Source: a virus. From it: 64,000 bases of DNA. Positions 32,044 to 40,447 of the stretch are shown in pieces (the stretch's first letter is position 1; the number at the start of each line of letters is the position of its first letter). The DNA is taken from IMG/VR virus record IMGVR_UViG_3300020469_000023, positions 1 to 64,000 of that record. One strand, given 5' to 3'. The translations under genes were made by a program, and so were the position numbers. A model generated the notes under the pieces. That model was not told the origin of the DNA. It was given only the letters and a program-made list of their open reading frames with translations, and made no database searches.

Positions 32044-34032
32044 TTATCCTTCACATGCTTTACACTCTTCCGAGTCTTCTGTTTCTGTTTTGTCAAATAG
32101 TTCCATAAGTTCATCATAACCACCCACATATTCACCTTGTAAATATATTTGTGGAACTGTTTTAACACCTTTTCGACCCGTTACTTCTCTTGCAGTTTTA
32201 CCAATCTCTTCAAGATTAATCTCATCGTATGGTATACCACGAAGTTTCAGTTCTTCTTTTGCAAGTTGACAGAAAGGACAATTGGGTTTTGAATAGACAA
32301 TTGTACTTGTGTCACTTTGGAGTGCGACTCTCTCTACTTTTTCAGAAACATTCTCAGCACGAGACTTTGCTTCTGTTCGCAAATAATATAATCCTTTCAG
32401 ACCTGAACTCCATGCACGTAAGTGGACTTTGTTCACATATGATTTATCTGCTGTACCAGGAAAGAATAAGTTAACAGACTGTCCTTGACAGATATACTGT
32501 TGCCTATCTCCTGCATGACGAACTACCCAGTTTTGGTCTAATTCATCTGCTGTTTTATATATACTTTTTTCACCTTCTGTAAGAAACGAAAGATGCTGAA
32601 CAGACCCCTTATTCGTAATGATAGAACTCCAAATGCTATCATTATTCATTTCTTTTGTTTCAAGTAGTTCTTCTAGATATTTGTTCTTGACAAGAAAACT
32701 ACCAGCACGAGTTCTGTGTGTGTATGCATTTGCTTTAAGTGGTTCTATTGAAGGACTTGTTCCAAGAATAACACCACTAGATGCATTTGGGGCAATCGCA
32801 AGTAAATGAGAGTTTCTTTTACCACTCTTTGGTCCATCTAAATATGCACCACGTTCTTCTGCAAGTTGCTCTGTTTCTGCATGTGCTTCATCATGAATGA
32901 ACTTAAATACTTGGTCGTTAATATCTTTTGCAAGTTCAGATTCCCATGCAACACCATGCTTATGTAAAAGGGAGTGAAATCCCATTGCACCAAGACCTAA
33001 ACTTCTTTCTCTTGATGCAGAATACTTTGCACGAGCAATCGAGTCTGGTGCATTGTGTATGAAGTACTCCAGCACATTATCTAACATTCGTATTAAATCT
33101 CTTACGATTGTAGTATCTTTCCATTCATCATAGTATTCTAGATTTAATGATGATAAACAACAGACTGCAGTTCGTTCGGCACTTGTAGGTAAATGTATTT
33201 CATTACATAGATTACTTCCATGTATTTTAAGTCCTGCATCTTTCAGTGGTTGAGGTAAACCTTTGTTTGCAGTATCAATAAAGTTTAAATATGGTTCACC
33301 AGTTCTAAATCTAATTTCAAGTATTCTTTCCCATAACTTTCTTGCTTTGACAGTTTCTTTTGTACTACCATCATTTGGGTCAATTAAATTAAAATCACTA
33401 TTTGTCATAACTGCTTCCATAAACTTATCTGTTATGTTAATCGCATTGTGTATGTTTAGTGCTTTACGTTGCACATCACCAGTAGGTATACGAATGTTTA
33501 GAAACTCCATAATGTCTGGGTGGTCAACATTCATGTATGCCGCATAACTACCTTTACGTGTTTTACCTTGACGATATGCAATCATATCAGCATCTACTGT
33601 ATGCAGAAATGGTATTGGACCAGGGGCAATATCAGATACAGTTCTTACATCTGACCAATGACCACCTACACCACCACCCATGATAGATAACCATCTAAGT
33701 TCAGATGAATGGTCAATTAAACCTTCAAGTGTGTCTGGTACATAAGTAAGAAAACAAGATATTGGCATACCTTTTGATTTACTTTCTTGCCCATTGGGTG
33801 CATTTGATAAAACAGGACTTGCAAACATAAACCACTTATTACTTACATAATCATAGAGTCTTTGTGCGAGTTCTTTATCTGTCTTACCATCGTATTTTGA
33901 CCATGCTAAACTGGCACGTGCAAATCCTTCTTGTGGTGATTTTTCATAATTTGTGAGATAAAAATCTTTCAGCATTCCAACTGAATAATCTTCTAATAGT
34001 TTATCTCTTTTTTTGTCAATGTTTAAGTCCAA
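32044..34032 (-). CDS. nrdA: Ribonucleotide reductase class I alpha subunit fused to glutaredoxin
   Basis: 662 residues. The catalytic barrel has Cys93 (PISCFLT), the N-x-C-x-E triad NLCNE (274-278), the second redox Cys in TAVCCLSS (291/292), PNASSG and the YLRTEAKS radical-transfer end. There is no N-terminal ATP-cone. After the barrel, about residues 575-650 form a complete glutaredoxin (CPFC near 585-588, TVPQIY, GGYDEL). The C-terminal redox tail CKAC (657-660) follows. The glutaredoxin therefore sits between the active-site barrel and its own swinging tail, which could let the enzyme recycle itself with glutathione. A perfect early promoter precedes it. Confidence 0.95.
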   Translation of the reverse strand: MDLNIDKKRDKLLEDYSVGMLKDFYLTNYEKSPQEGFARASLAWSKYDGKTDKELAQRLYDYVSNKWFMFASPVLSNAPNGQESKSKGMPISCFLTYVPDTLEGLIDHSSELRWLSIMGGGVGGHWSDVRTVSDIAPGPIPFLHTVDADMIAYRQGKTRKGSYAAYMNVDHPDIMEFLNIRIPTGDVQRKALNIHNAINITDKFMEAVMTNSDFNLIDPNDGSTKETVKARKLWERILEIRFRTGEPYLNFIDTANKGLPQPLKDAGLKIHGSNLCNEIHLPTSAERTAVCCLSSLNLEYYDEWKDTTIVRDLIRMLDNVLEYFIHNAPDSIARAKYSASRERSLGLGAMGFHSLLHKHGVAWESELAKDINDQVFKFIHDEAHAETEQLAEERGAYLDGPKSGKRNSHLLAIAPNASSGVILGTSPSIEPLKANAYTHRTRAGSFLVKNKYLEELLETKEMNNDSIWSSIITNKGSVQHLSFLTEGEKSIYKTADELDQNWVVRHAGDRQQYICQGQSVNLFFPGTADKSYVNKVHLRAWSSGLKGLYYLRTEAKSRAENVSEKVERVALQSDTSTIVYSKPNCPFCQLAKEELKLRGIPYDEINLEEIGKTAREVTGRKGVKTVPQIYLQGEYVGGYDELMELFDKTETEDSEECKACEG

Positions 34033-34065
34033 GTCTTCTCCTTGTTTGTGAAGTTAAAGTGGACT

Positions 34066-34094
34066 ATTATACTCTACTTAGAAAGTATTGTCAA
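34066..34094 (-). promoter_or_regulatory. Early promoter of the nrdAB operon
   Basis: Minus-strand TTGACA (34089-34094), 17 bp, TATAAT (34066-34071), both perfect, about 34 bp upstream of the nrdA ATG with AAGGAGAAG as ribosome-binding site. Confidence 0.85.
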
Positions 34095-34097
34095 TGA

Positions 34098-34595
34098 TTA
34101 TTTTTTTGCTTTACGATTCTTGTCGATTGCTCTAGACCCAAACCAGAATGATATTATTGCGGCAAAGATTGCTTTTGTATCTTCGTCCCACAATATATTA
34201 ATCGCTTCTTGAAAGTCTGTTCCTGCCTGTATTGCGCCATATAGAAGTGTGCCCTCTATAACTGCGAATAAAAGAAAGAATGCATATGTAATGATTGGTC
34301 GTACTGACCTCGCTAATCCACCTATAAATCCTGTACCTGATTGCAACACTATATCGTGTTGAATTAATCTTTCGTGTTCTTTGTCTTTTGCTTGTGCTTC
34401 GAATAAATTAAGTGTTTGTTTGCCTAATTCTTTTTGGAGTTTTGCTTGAACTTGGAGTTGTTCTGATTGTATTTTTGCTTGGACTTCTAACTTTTTGAGT
34501 TCGAATTTTTGGTCTGATTTTTCTTTGAAACTGTCTAAGATACCTGGGATTATGGACCCACCGAAACCTAATAAACTACCTAATAAACTCAACAT
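34098..34595 (-). CDS. 3TM holin-like protein
   Basis: 165 residues. A Gly-rich hydrophobic N-terminus (about 1-20), then a long charged coiled coil of Gln/Lys/Glu repeats (25-80). Two closing membrane segments follow (RPIITYAFFLLFAVIEGTLL and AIFAAIISFWFGSRAIDK). RPxxxYAFF and FWFGSR match the GTA_holin_3TM group. Expected to permeabilise the inner membrane at lysis. Confidence 0.75.
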   Translation of the reverse strand: MLSLLGSLLGFGGSIIPGILDSFKEKSDQKFELKKLEVQAKIQSEQLQVQAKLQKELGKQTLNLFEAQAKDKEHERLIQHDIVLQSGTGFIGGLARSVRPIITYAFFLLFAVIEGTLLYGAIQAGTDFQEAINILWDEDTKAIFAAIISFWFGSRAIDKNRKAKK

Positions 34596-34637
34596 AATTT
34601 TCTCCTATTCTTATATATACAATTAAAATTTTAGAGT

Positions 34638-34943
34638 TTAATTGTCAACTTTTGCACTTGCTCTCCACTGATAACATGACCAATATCGTGCTTTCCATTT
34701 AGGACCAGGATTGTCGCAATTGTGTCTTGCTCGAAAAGATGCTCGTCTTCCTGGGTCATCACGTTTAATTTCCATATTCGGGTCACCGAAACCTACTTTC
34801 ACAACATTACCTTTCTCGTTCTTAACGTAGACATAGAACTTTTTCTTGCCATCGCTAGACCTAGTTGGGTTATTTAATGTAACTTTTCTACCTTGATACT
34901 CTGCGGCCTCTTGTAGTAAGTCTTCACAATTACATTTCTTCAT
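34638..34943 (-). CDS. Conserved phage protein with FGDPNMEIKRDDP domain
   Basis: 101 residues. The block VKVGFGDPNMEIKRDDPGRR and the downstream ARHNCDNPGPKWKARYWSC match a domain I recall from many T4-like phages, alone or joined to larger head proteins. Four conserved-looking Cys suggest metal binding. Probably a late structural or head-assembly protein; function unknown. A GATAAATA box ends five bases before the ATG. Confidence 0.75.
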   Translation of the reverse strand: MKKCNCEDLLQEAAEYQGRKVTLNNPTRSSDGKKKFYVYVKNEKGNVVKVGFGDPNMEIKRDDPGRRASFRARHNCDNPGPKWKARYWSCYQWRASAKVDN

Positions 34944-34947
34944 AGTT

Positions 34948-35958
34948 CTATTTATCTTTTACTGGTTCTTCAGGTTCTCTGTCTTTATTATCTAAGTCTC
35001 CAGCATCACCTTTTACCATTTGTCGCATCTTACCAAATAATTTATTTGCTAAATTAGTATTACCTGCTTTCTTGGCACCAGTATATGCCGCGGCCATCAT
35101 CAAACCTCTTCTACCACCTGCCCAAATAGTTGACATACCACCTGTAGCAATACCTGCCGCGAGTAGACCCATACCTTTAACACCAGCAGGTGTTGCCAAT
35201 ACTTCTGTGAATCCTATATTACCTGCAATTGCTTCTGGTATACTAGATAAGTCATAGTCACTATCTAAGTTACCTGAGAATGACATTTGTAACCACTGAT
35301 ATGTTAAAAATCCTGCTATTCCTACACCAGCAACTGTTTTTAATTTAGGGTACTTATTAAGAAACTCATCAACTTTTATTGTACCTTTTTGTAATCCTTG
35401 TACCATTTGTGTGGCCGCTACTTTATCTGAGGCAAAGTTTACTGCACTATCTACTGTTTTAAGACCATCAAGTGCAACTTTACCACCACCCATACCAACT
35501 GCCTTAACTGCTTTGAAGACACTTTTTTCTTTGATTGCATTTACGAGTTCGTCTCGTGCAACACCTAAATCTTTTGTAATCTGATTTACTTCACTACTAA
35601 GTGCTTTCTTTAATGTTGGGTGTTTACTGAGAGGTTCGTTATATCTTTTCGGGTCTGGTGTATCTGCATCTGCAGAACTTGTTTTGACATCAACACTTTT
35701 ATTAGTATCAGTAGTGGGTGTGTCTTTAGTTGATAGATAAGACCTCATTGCTTTTGCAGTATCAGATTGTGGATTCTTTTTAATATAGTCTTGTTGAAAC
35801 TTTTCACCTTTGTCTTGCCACCAAGGTGTCTTTTCGTCTTCTAATAACATACACCAGTCATTGTATGTACATTCATTCAGTTCACGATTTACTTGTTGTT
35901 CAAACAAGAATGTGCCTTCTGTTAGTTCTTGGTGATTGACGTAAGTTGTAAACTTCAC
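34948..35958 (-). CDS. Late virion-type protein with hydrophobic central segments
   Basis: 336 residues. The N-terminus (MKFTTYVNHQELTEGTFLFE) resembles the short targeting-like starts of neighbouring capsid-interior proteins. A charged linker follows, then Gly/Ala-rich helices and hydrophobic segments at about 210-225 and 255-295 (GLLAAGIATGGMSTIWAG). The tail is charged. Membrane-active segments in a late protein would fit an ejected internal protein, which is inference. Confidence 0.6.
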   Translation of the reverse strand: MKFTTYVNHQELTEGTFLFEQQVNRELNECTYNDWCMLLEDEKTPWWQDKGEKFQQDYIKKNPQSDTAKAMRSYLSTKDTPTTDTNKSVDVKTSSADADTPDPKRYNEPLSKHPTLKKALSSEVNQITKDLGVARDELVNAIKEKSVFKAVKAVGMGGGKVALDGLKTVDSAVNFASDKVAATQMVQGLQKGTIKVDEFLNKYPKLKTVAGVGIAGFLTYQWLQMSFSGNLDSDYDLSSIPEAIAGNIGFTEVLATPAGVKGMGLLAAGIATGGMSTIWAGGRRGLMMAAAYTGAKKAGNTNLANKLFGKMRQMVKGDAGDLDNKDREPEEPVKDK

Positions 35959-36560
35959 TTAGTTATATCTCCTGTAGTCACATACATTTTTTGATTACTA
36001 TGCAAATGAATTGCAGTATATATGTCAAGTCCTAAAACTTCATCTACAGGAGTTGATTCTTCTTCAAGAATTCTTATTTGGTCATCTTTATGTGTATCAG
36101 TATAAATGCAAGTCATACTGTCATGTTTCATTCTATAGACACCAGGAGATAATTGTTTGTCTTCTAACATAAACCATTGTGTATCTTCTGCAAGTACATC
36201 TAGTATATCAATACCAGTTGCTTCGTGAATCTTGCGAAGATTCTTATCTGATAATTCACCATGCTCTTTGATAAGTGCTAATGCGGCACCATATCTTGCA
36301 ACAAATGATTTACCACCAGGGACTTTTGCTAATAAAGATTTAAGTCTAATAACAAGACGTAGAAATGTCGTGTAATGTGTTGACAATTCCATTCTACCAT
36401 CCATTGTTAATTTAAGTTCTTCTTTCTTTTTCTTATCTACTTTACCTTCTTTATCGATGAGACCAATCTCATATGCACCTAATTTTTCAAAAGGTGTAGT
36501 TAACAACTTTAAAAATCGAAGTGTATATACCAGGTCTGCGGCAGATTTTAGAATTCCCAT
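35955..36560 (-). CDS. Conserved late phage protein
   Basis: 201 residues. The helical start GILKSAADLVYTLRFLKLLTTPFEKLGAYEIGLID and the LLAKVPGGKSFVARYGAAL segment match a protein I recall from marine T4-like phages, of unknown function. The C-terminal half is beta-rich. A TATAAATA box ends five bases upstream of the ATG. Confidence 0.7.
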   Translation of the reverse strand: MGILKSAADLVYTLRFLKLLTTPFEKLGAYEIGLIDKEGKVDKKKKEELKLTMDGRMELSTHYTTFLRLVIRLKSLLAKVPGGKSFVARYGAALALIKEHGELSDKNLRKIHEATGIDILDVLAEDTQWFMLEDKQLSPGVYRMKHDSMTCIYTDTHKDDQIRILEEESTPVDEVLGLDIYTAIHLHSNQKMYVTTGDITK

Positions 36561-36565
36561 ACGTC

Positions 36566-36573
36566 TATTTATA
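36566..36573 (-). promoter_or_regulatory. T4-type late promoter box abutting a start codon
   Basis: Exact TATAAATA on the minus strand, five bases upstream of the ATG at 36560. It overlaps the stop codon of the upstream gene. With T4 spacing (-13 to -6) transcription would start at the A of the ATG. Confidence 0.6.
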
Positions 36574-36925
36574 TCTCTCGAAGTTTCTCGACAACATTTT
36601 TATCCATTTCTATGTTGGTATACTCTTCGTTTTTAATTGTTTTAAGAAAAATAAGAAAGGGTTTGATAACTGGCCAGTATTCTAGTTCTAGTTTAAGTTC
36701 AAGAATATTAAGACCTGCTTCAATGTCAAAGACATTAAAGATTACAATAAGATGATTTAGTATAAGACGTTCAGAAAGAACACCACTATCTCTGTAACGA
36801 TTAAGTAATCGTTTGATGTATTTAAAACGTTTTAAATCTTCAAGAAAATCGTCTGTGTCAATACACTTTGGATTGTAGTAATTCTGAGCGGCATAGACTA
36901 ATAGATTATCTTTCGTTAACTTCAT
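36569..36925 (-). CDS. Conserved T4-like phage protein (DUF7207-like)
   Basis: 118 residues, helical. RFKYIKRLLNRYRDSG followed by LILNHLIVIFNVFDIEAGLNIL matches a short family I associate with T4-like phage head/neck regions. Function unknown. A perfect 7-bp inverted repeat (36926-36945) lies immediately upstream of the ATG. Confidence 0.65.
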   Translation of the reverse strand: MKLTKDNLLVYAAQNYYNPKCIDTDDFLEDLKRFKYIKRLLNRYRDSGVLSERLILNHLIVIFNVFDIEAGLNILELKLELEYWPVIKPFLIFLKTIKNEEYTNIEMDKNVVEKLREI

Positions 36926-36950
36926 GATATACTATTATGTATATCAATTC

Positions 36951-37256
36951 TTAACTAAAAAGTTCTTTTACAGTTTGTAGTAGTGTTGCTTTTGATTTTC
37001 TTCTATCTAACTCAACACCTTTTTCTCTAGCAAGTGATTCAAGTTCTAACTTATTCATTTGGTCTAGACCTTTGTTATTAGCAGGTGCTTCTGTTAACAC
37101 TTGTGCTTTTTTAGGTTTAGCACCAAAAAATAAATCTATTTCTTCTGTAGTAAATCCGGCACTTACATAAAGTTCGCCTGTGTCAGGGTCTTCCCAACCG
37201 TTCGCAGTAGGTACTGCATTTTCACACCAACCTGGTGCAACTGGTTTAATCGCCAT
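36951..37256 (-). CDS. Small protein with C-terminal SAP/HeH-like helix
   Basis: 101 residues. The N-terminal GWEDPDTGELYVSAGFTTEE is a block I recall from several marine T4-like phages. The C-terminal MNKLELESLAREKGVELD plus KATLLQTVKEL is a SAP/HeH-like helix-extended-loop-helix found in DNA-bound head proteins. Its last base overlaps the stop-start region of the next gene. A late capsid-associated role is likely but unproven. Confidence 0.65.
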   Translation of the reverse strand: MAIKPVAPGWCENAVPTANGWEDPDTGELYVSAGFTTEEIDLFFGAKPKKAQVLTEAPANNKGLDQMNKLELESLAREKGVELDRRKSKATLLQTVKELFS

Positions 37257-38944
37257 TATTTTTCTCCTTTAGTCTTTGGTAATTCTTTTGGTTGCATAGG
37301 TAAATCTTTTGGGTCATTGTCTTTAACCATTGTACCTTTATCACCATTCTTTCTTTTTGCCATTCTTTCTAAAAATGACTTAGCATCTTTAGTTCGTGCA
37401 TCAAAAGGATTTCTGTTATCTTCTTTAGCACTAGCAACTATCTTTCTCATTTCAGGTACATTTTTACCTGATAATGCCTTAATTGCTAAGTCCATAAGAG
37501 TATTTTCAGTTTTAATTGATTTCTTACCTTCACCTTCTTTAGGTTCTTTTTCACCTTTAACAGGTGCTTCTGTAGATTTAATAGGTTTAGAGTCGCCTTT
37601 TGCTTGTTGTTGTTTGACATGTTTGCCTTGTTTAGTGTCTTTAGCAGTTTTAGAAGTGTCGTCTATTGCTTTTTCACCATCAACAACTACGTCTTTTTTA
37701 CCATGTGCATCTACAAAGTCTGTCTCACCTTCAGGATTGTTCTCACCTTTTTCTTCTGGTTCAGAACCATCTTTCTCTTTTTTCTTCTTACCAACAGCAT
37801 CAACTGCCATTAGTTCGTTTAAGAGATTAGTAAAGTCTGATACTTGTGCGGCCTCACTCAATTCTTTTTGTACATCTTTAATAGTTTTTGCCTTAGCACT
37901 AACTCCTAAATTTCCCTTAGCGAATTTAATAAGTACAGCATCTGGACCTGACATTTGAACATTGTCACCGCCAAATGGACTAGAACTAATTTTTTTAATT
38001 TTAATACCAAGTTTTTTTGCATTTCGTCCGCCGGCGCTAGAACCTTCATAGTCATCAACTTTTATTGTACCTTCACCAATTTTAGAGATTTCTGCTTCTT
38101 TTTCACCAGCATTACCAGAAGTTTTCTTTTTCTTTTTGTCTTCAGGTTTTTCTACGCCAACTTTTGGTTTGTCTTCTTCTGCATCATCTTCACTAGGTTT
38201 GTCTGCATCAGGTACCATAGGTTTCTTTTTCTTCTTCATTGGGTTTTCATCTGAGTCCATCATTTTTGGTTCTTCTTCTTCTTCGTCCTCTTCTTTCATT
38301 TTTTTCTTTTGACTCTTAATCATTTTGTCATCGTCTTTGTGGACTTTTTCTTTGTGTGCTTCTGTTTGAAGAATTTGCATGTCTTCTGCAGGGACTTCTT
38401 TTTCTATACCATGAGCAAACTCAACATCATACCAGTCAACAGAACCGTCATCGTTTGGTATTGCATGAGATTCGTATACTGGTTTACCAAGTCCAAACTC
38501 TGGGTGGTCAACGTAAGTTGCACAATCGTGGTCTTTAGAATGACACATTTCACGAATGTCATCTAAACTAAATGATTCTTTTTGAAGTTTGTTTAATTCT
38601 GATTGAACATCATATTCTTTATCACCAACTTTAAATTTCTTTTCACCTTTTTCTTTTGCGGCCATTAATGCTTTACTAAATGCATTGCCTTCTTTTTCCA
38701 TTGCTTTTGAAACTGCTTTACGTCTTTTGTGAAGGAATTTATCAGAAGAGTCAACATCGCCATCGTTATCAATGTCTTTGTCTTTTCTATCGTCAAATTT
38801 CTTTTTAACTGCTTTAGGTTGAACTGCATCTAACCCATCGCCATCATCTGACTTATCGTTCTTGTTTGTTTCGTCAAGAACTTCTTCTTTTTGTTCGTAC
38901 ATACTTCTGTATGCATTTTTAATATTCTGATTTATGTCTGCCAT
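37256..38944 (-). CDS. Large charged capsid-interior candidate protein with Ca-binding loop
   Basis: About 562 residues from the ATG at 38944 (GGGGA upstream), extremely rich in Lys, Glu and Asp. Residues 55-80 hold a dockerin/EF-hand-like calcium loop (DIDNDGDVDSSD) followed by LHKRRKAVSKA. A central small globular part (CATYVDHPEFGLG) is followed by acidic and basic low-complexity blocks. The composition and place among T4-like internal head proteins suggest packaging with DNA. Low complexity makes homology weak. Confidence 0.7.
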   Translation of the reverse strand: MADINQNIKNAYRSMYEQKEEVLDETNKNDKSDDGDGLDAVQPKAVKKKFDDRKDKDIDNDGDVDSSDKFLHKRRKAVSKAMEKEGNAFSKALMAAKEKGEKKFKVGDKEYDVQSELNKLQKESFSLDDIREMCHSKDHDCATYVDHPEFGLGKPVYESHAIPNDDGSVDWYDVEFAHGIEKEVPAEDMQILQTEAHKEKVHKDDDKMIKSQKKKMKEEDEEEEEPKMMDSDENPMKKKKKPMVPDADKPSEDDAEEDKPKVGVEKPEDKKKKKTSGNAGEKEAEISKIGEGTIKVDDYEGSSAGGRNAKKLGIKIKKISSSPFGGDNVQMSGPDAVLIKFAKGNLGVSAKAKTIKDVQKELSEAAQVSDFTNLLNELMAVDAVGKKKKEKDGSEPEEKGENNPEGETDFVDAHGKKDVVVDGEKAIDDTSKTAKDTKQGKHVKQQQAKGDSKPIKSTEAPVKGEKEPKEGEGKKSIKTENTLMDLAIKALSGKNVPEMRKIVASAKEDNRNPFDARTKDAKSFLERMAKRKNGDKGTMVKDNDPKDLPMQPKELPKTKGEK

Positions 38945-38946
38945 TT

Positions 38947-39243
38947 TTATCCCCAAAGAGCATTACTTATTACACTTGCTATAACTGTTGCACAAGAAAC
39001 TATTACTATCCAAAAAACTCGATGAATTACCATAACAGTTTGAGCATTTGATTGAACTTGTGCCTCTATAGCATCAAGTTTCACACCATGATTGTTCATT
39101 CTGTCGTGGCCATTCGATAGTTGATTTTCAATACTCACTATCTTCTCTTCGACTCTTGCCAATGAAACGATAGCATCTGACAGTTTATCGATTTTATCTT
39201 CGATTCTGTCTAAACGAGTGGTTGAAGTTTCCTTTGCGACCAT
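38947..39243 (-). CDS. Coiled-coil protein with C-terminal membrane anchor (XhlA-like)
   Basis: 98 residues. Heptad-like N-terminal helices (RLDRIEDKIDKLSDAIVSL) lead into a C-terminal hydrophobic anchor (FWIVIVSCATVIASVI). This is the layout of XhlA/holin-associated proteins and of many small phage membrane proteins. A TATAAATA box lies 30 bp upstream with a GGGA ribosome-binding sequence between. Confidence 0.65.
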   Translation of the reverse strand: MVAKETSTTRLDRIEDKIDKLSDAIVSLARVEEKIVSIENQLSNGHDRMNNHGVKLDAIEAQVQSNAQTVMVIHRVFWIVIVSCATVIASVISNALWG

Positions 39244-39273
39244 TTTTTCCCATTTAAGTAAAATTTATACTTT

Positions 39274-39281
39274 TATTTATA
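39274..39281 (-). promoter_or_regulatory. T4-type late promoter box
   Basis: Exact TATAAATA on the minus strand, 30 bp upstream of the ATG at 39243, with a normal leader. It contrasts with the boxes that abut start codons. Confidence 0.55.
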
Positions 39282-39310
39282 CAAATTAATTTCTAGACAT
39301 TGAGTATGAC

Positions 39311-40099
39311 TTAAGAAAAACCTTTATTTTTGTGTAGTTTTTTATTGTCTTGCATGTATTTTTCACATAATAACATACCTAAATCAACTATTGAGTAGTC
39401 AAAACCTAAATAATCAAAAATTTTTATTAATTGTTCTTCTCTTTCATCTTCATCTTCTGTATGTAATAACTTCATTGGGTCTATATGTAACCAATCGTGG
39501 GGTTCTGGTATCCAGTCTTTATATCGTTGTGTAGTAAATAAATTAAATTCTAATGGAGTTTCCCAGATATCACCAATATTGTTTAAACCGAACTCTTGTA
39601 ATAAAGGAGTAAGTTTATTTATTGCAATTCCTTCTGGTTGATTGAATGCCGCAGTTTCTGACATAGTGTGAGTACCTTTACCAAACACTTTTATTTGTGC
39701 TAAGTCTCGACAAAACTTTGAACCTTTAAGTTCTGTTGTATTTAAAATAATAGTCTTCGATACATTCCAATCTGAGTATAAACCTTTTATCCATTGGTCT
39801 TCTTGTACTACATATCCATAACAGTGGTCAATTCGTAATGTCCACTTATCGTTTGAAGTTGTCCAAAGTTCTTCAAAAAACTCTTTTGGACTGTAATCAA
39901 CAAGGCATTTGTGTGTGCCTAAACCTAAATAAAGATGAGAATGATGGTCGAATCTGTCTCTTTTAAATTCGTATTTAGTAATATTATCTATTTTGTCAGT
40001 TTCATGTTGATTGAATTCATGATGGCGTTGTAGATATGATGCTAAGAATTCACCACCATTTCCACCTAAATAATGTATATTTAATAATTTATGTCTCAC
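39311..40099 (-). CDS. Uncharacterised protein with sulfotransferase-like N-terminal loop
   Basis: 262 residues with a GTG start; an in-frame stop lies just upstream and no ATG is nearby. LNIHYLGGNGGEFLASYLQRH is a Gly-rich turn after a strand, comparable to 16074-16916. There are many His and Trp, and a long helical C-terminus. A nucleotide or PAPS-binding transferase is possible but not established. An AATAAATA box ends six bases upstream of the GTG. Confidence 0.5.
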   Translation of the reverse strand: MRHKLLNIHYLGGNGGEFLASYLQRHHEFNQHETDKIDNITKYEFKRDRFDHHSHLYLGLGTHKCLVDYSPKEFFEELWTTSNDKWTLRIDHCYGYVVQEDQWIKGLYSDWNVSKTIILNTTELKGSKFCRDLAQIKVFGKGTHTMSETAAFNQPEGIAINKLTPLLQEFGLNNIGDIWETPLEFNLFTTQRYKDWIPEPHDWLHIDPMKLLHTEDEDEREEQLIKIFDYLGFDYSIVDLGMLLCEKYMQDNKKLHKNKGFS

Positions 40100-40105
40100 A
40101 AAAAG

Positions 40106-40113
40106 TATTTATT
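40106..40113 (-). promoter_or_regulatory. Late-promoter-like box (one mismatch)
   Basis: AATAAATA on the minus strand, six bases upstream of the GTG start at 40099 and overlapping the end of the preceding gene. Confidence 0.4.
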
Positions 40114-40447
40114 TAGTTTTTACGTACAGTCTATTTTTTGCTTGTTTTGTATTATCAAATGACATACCATACATTTTACCTATTCTATTGAGTTGTATGA
40201 CTCTTTGATTGCTAGGCATGTTCATTAATTGTTTTTGCATTGTACCAAATAGTTTTTTCATTGCATCTATTTCAGTAGTAACCATTTGTCCTTCTTCTAC
40301 ATTTTCACCACGAGCATTCTTAAAATCTTGGGCCGAAGGTGCGCCTTTCTCACCAGGTTTTCTCATCTTCTTACCACTTTTTCGTTTCTTATGGATATTG
40401 GCCCATAAAGACTCGTTTGAAGAAGCGAATTGTTTAAATGATTTCAT
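40109..40447 (-). CDS. Basic capsid-interior candidate protein
   Basis: 112 residues. It begins MKSFKQFASSNES, the targeting-like start shared by several neighbours and similar to T4 internal proteins (MKTYQEF..E). The block LWANIHKKRKSGKKMRKPGEK is strongly basic, for DNA contact. EIDAMKKLFGTMQKQL is echoed inside the 903-residue protein encoded next to it (EVDAMKKLSKDMQKVL). The first Met overlaps the neighbour's stop. Confidence 0.7.
   Translation of the reverse strand: MKSFKQFASSNESLWANIHKKRKSGKKMRKPGEKGAPSAQDFKNARGENVEEGQMVTTEIDAMKKLFGTMQKQLMNMPSNQRVIQLNRIGKMYGMSFDNTKQAKNRLYVKTK

Noticed and set aside
36926-36945. Inverted repeat GATATAC / GTATATC upstream of the DUF7207-like gene
   Set aside because: Nearly all A-T pairs and no T-run. 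It could be a weak structure, but there is no support for a terminator or operator.
37317-37958. Long plus-strand open frame (213 codons) opposite the charged head-protein gene
   Set aside because: It is the mirror of a Lys/Glu-rich low-complexity minus-strand gene. Ser/Phe/Leu-rich composition and the lack of a ribosome-binding site mark it as a shadow.
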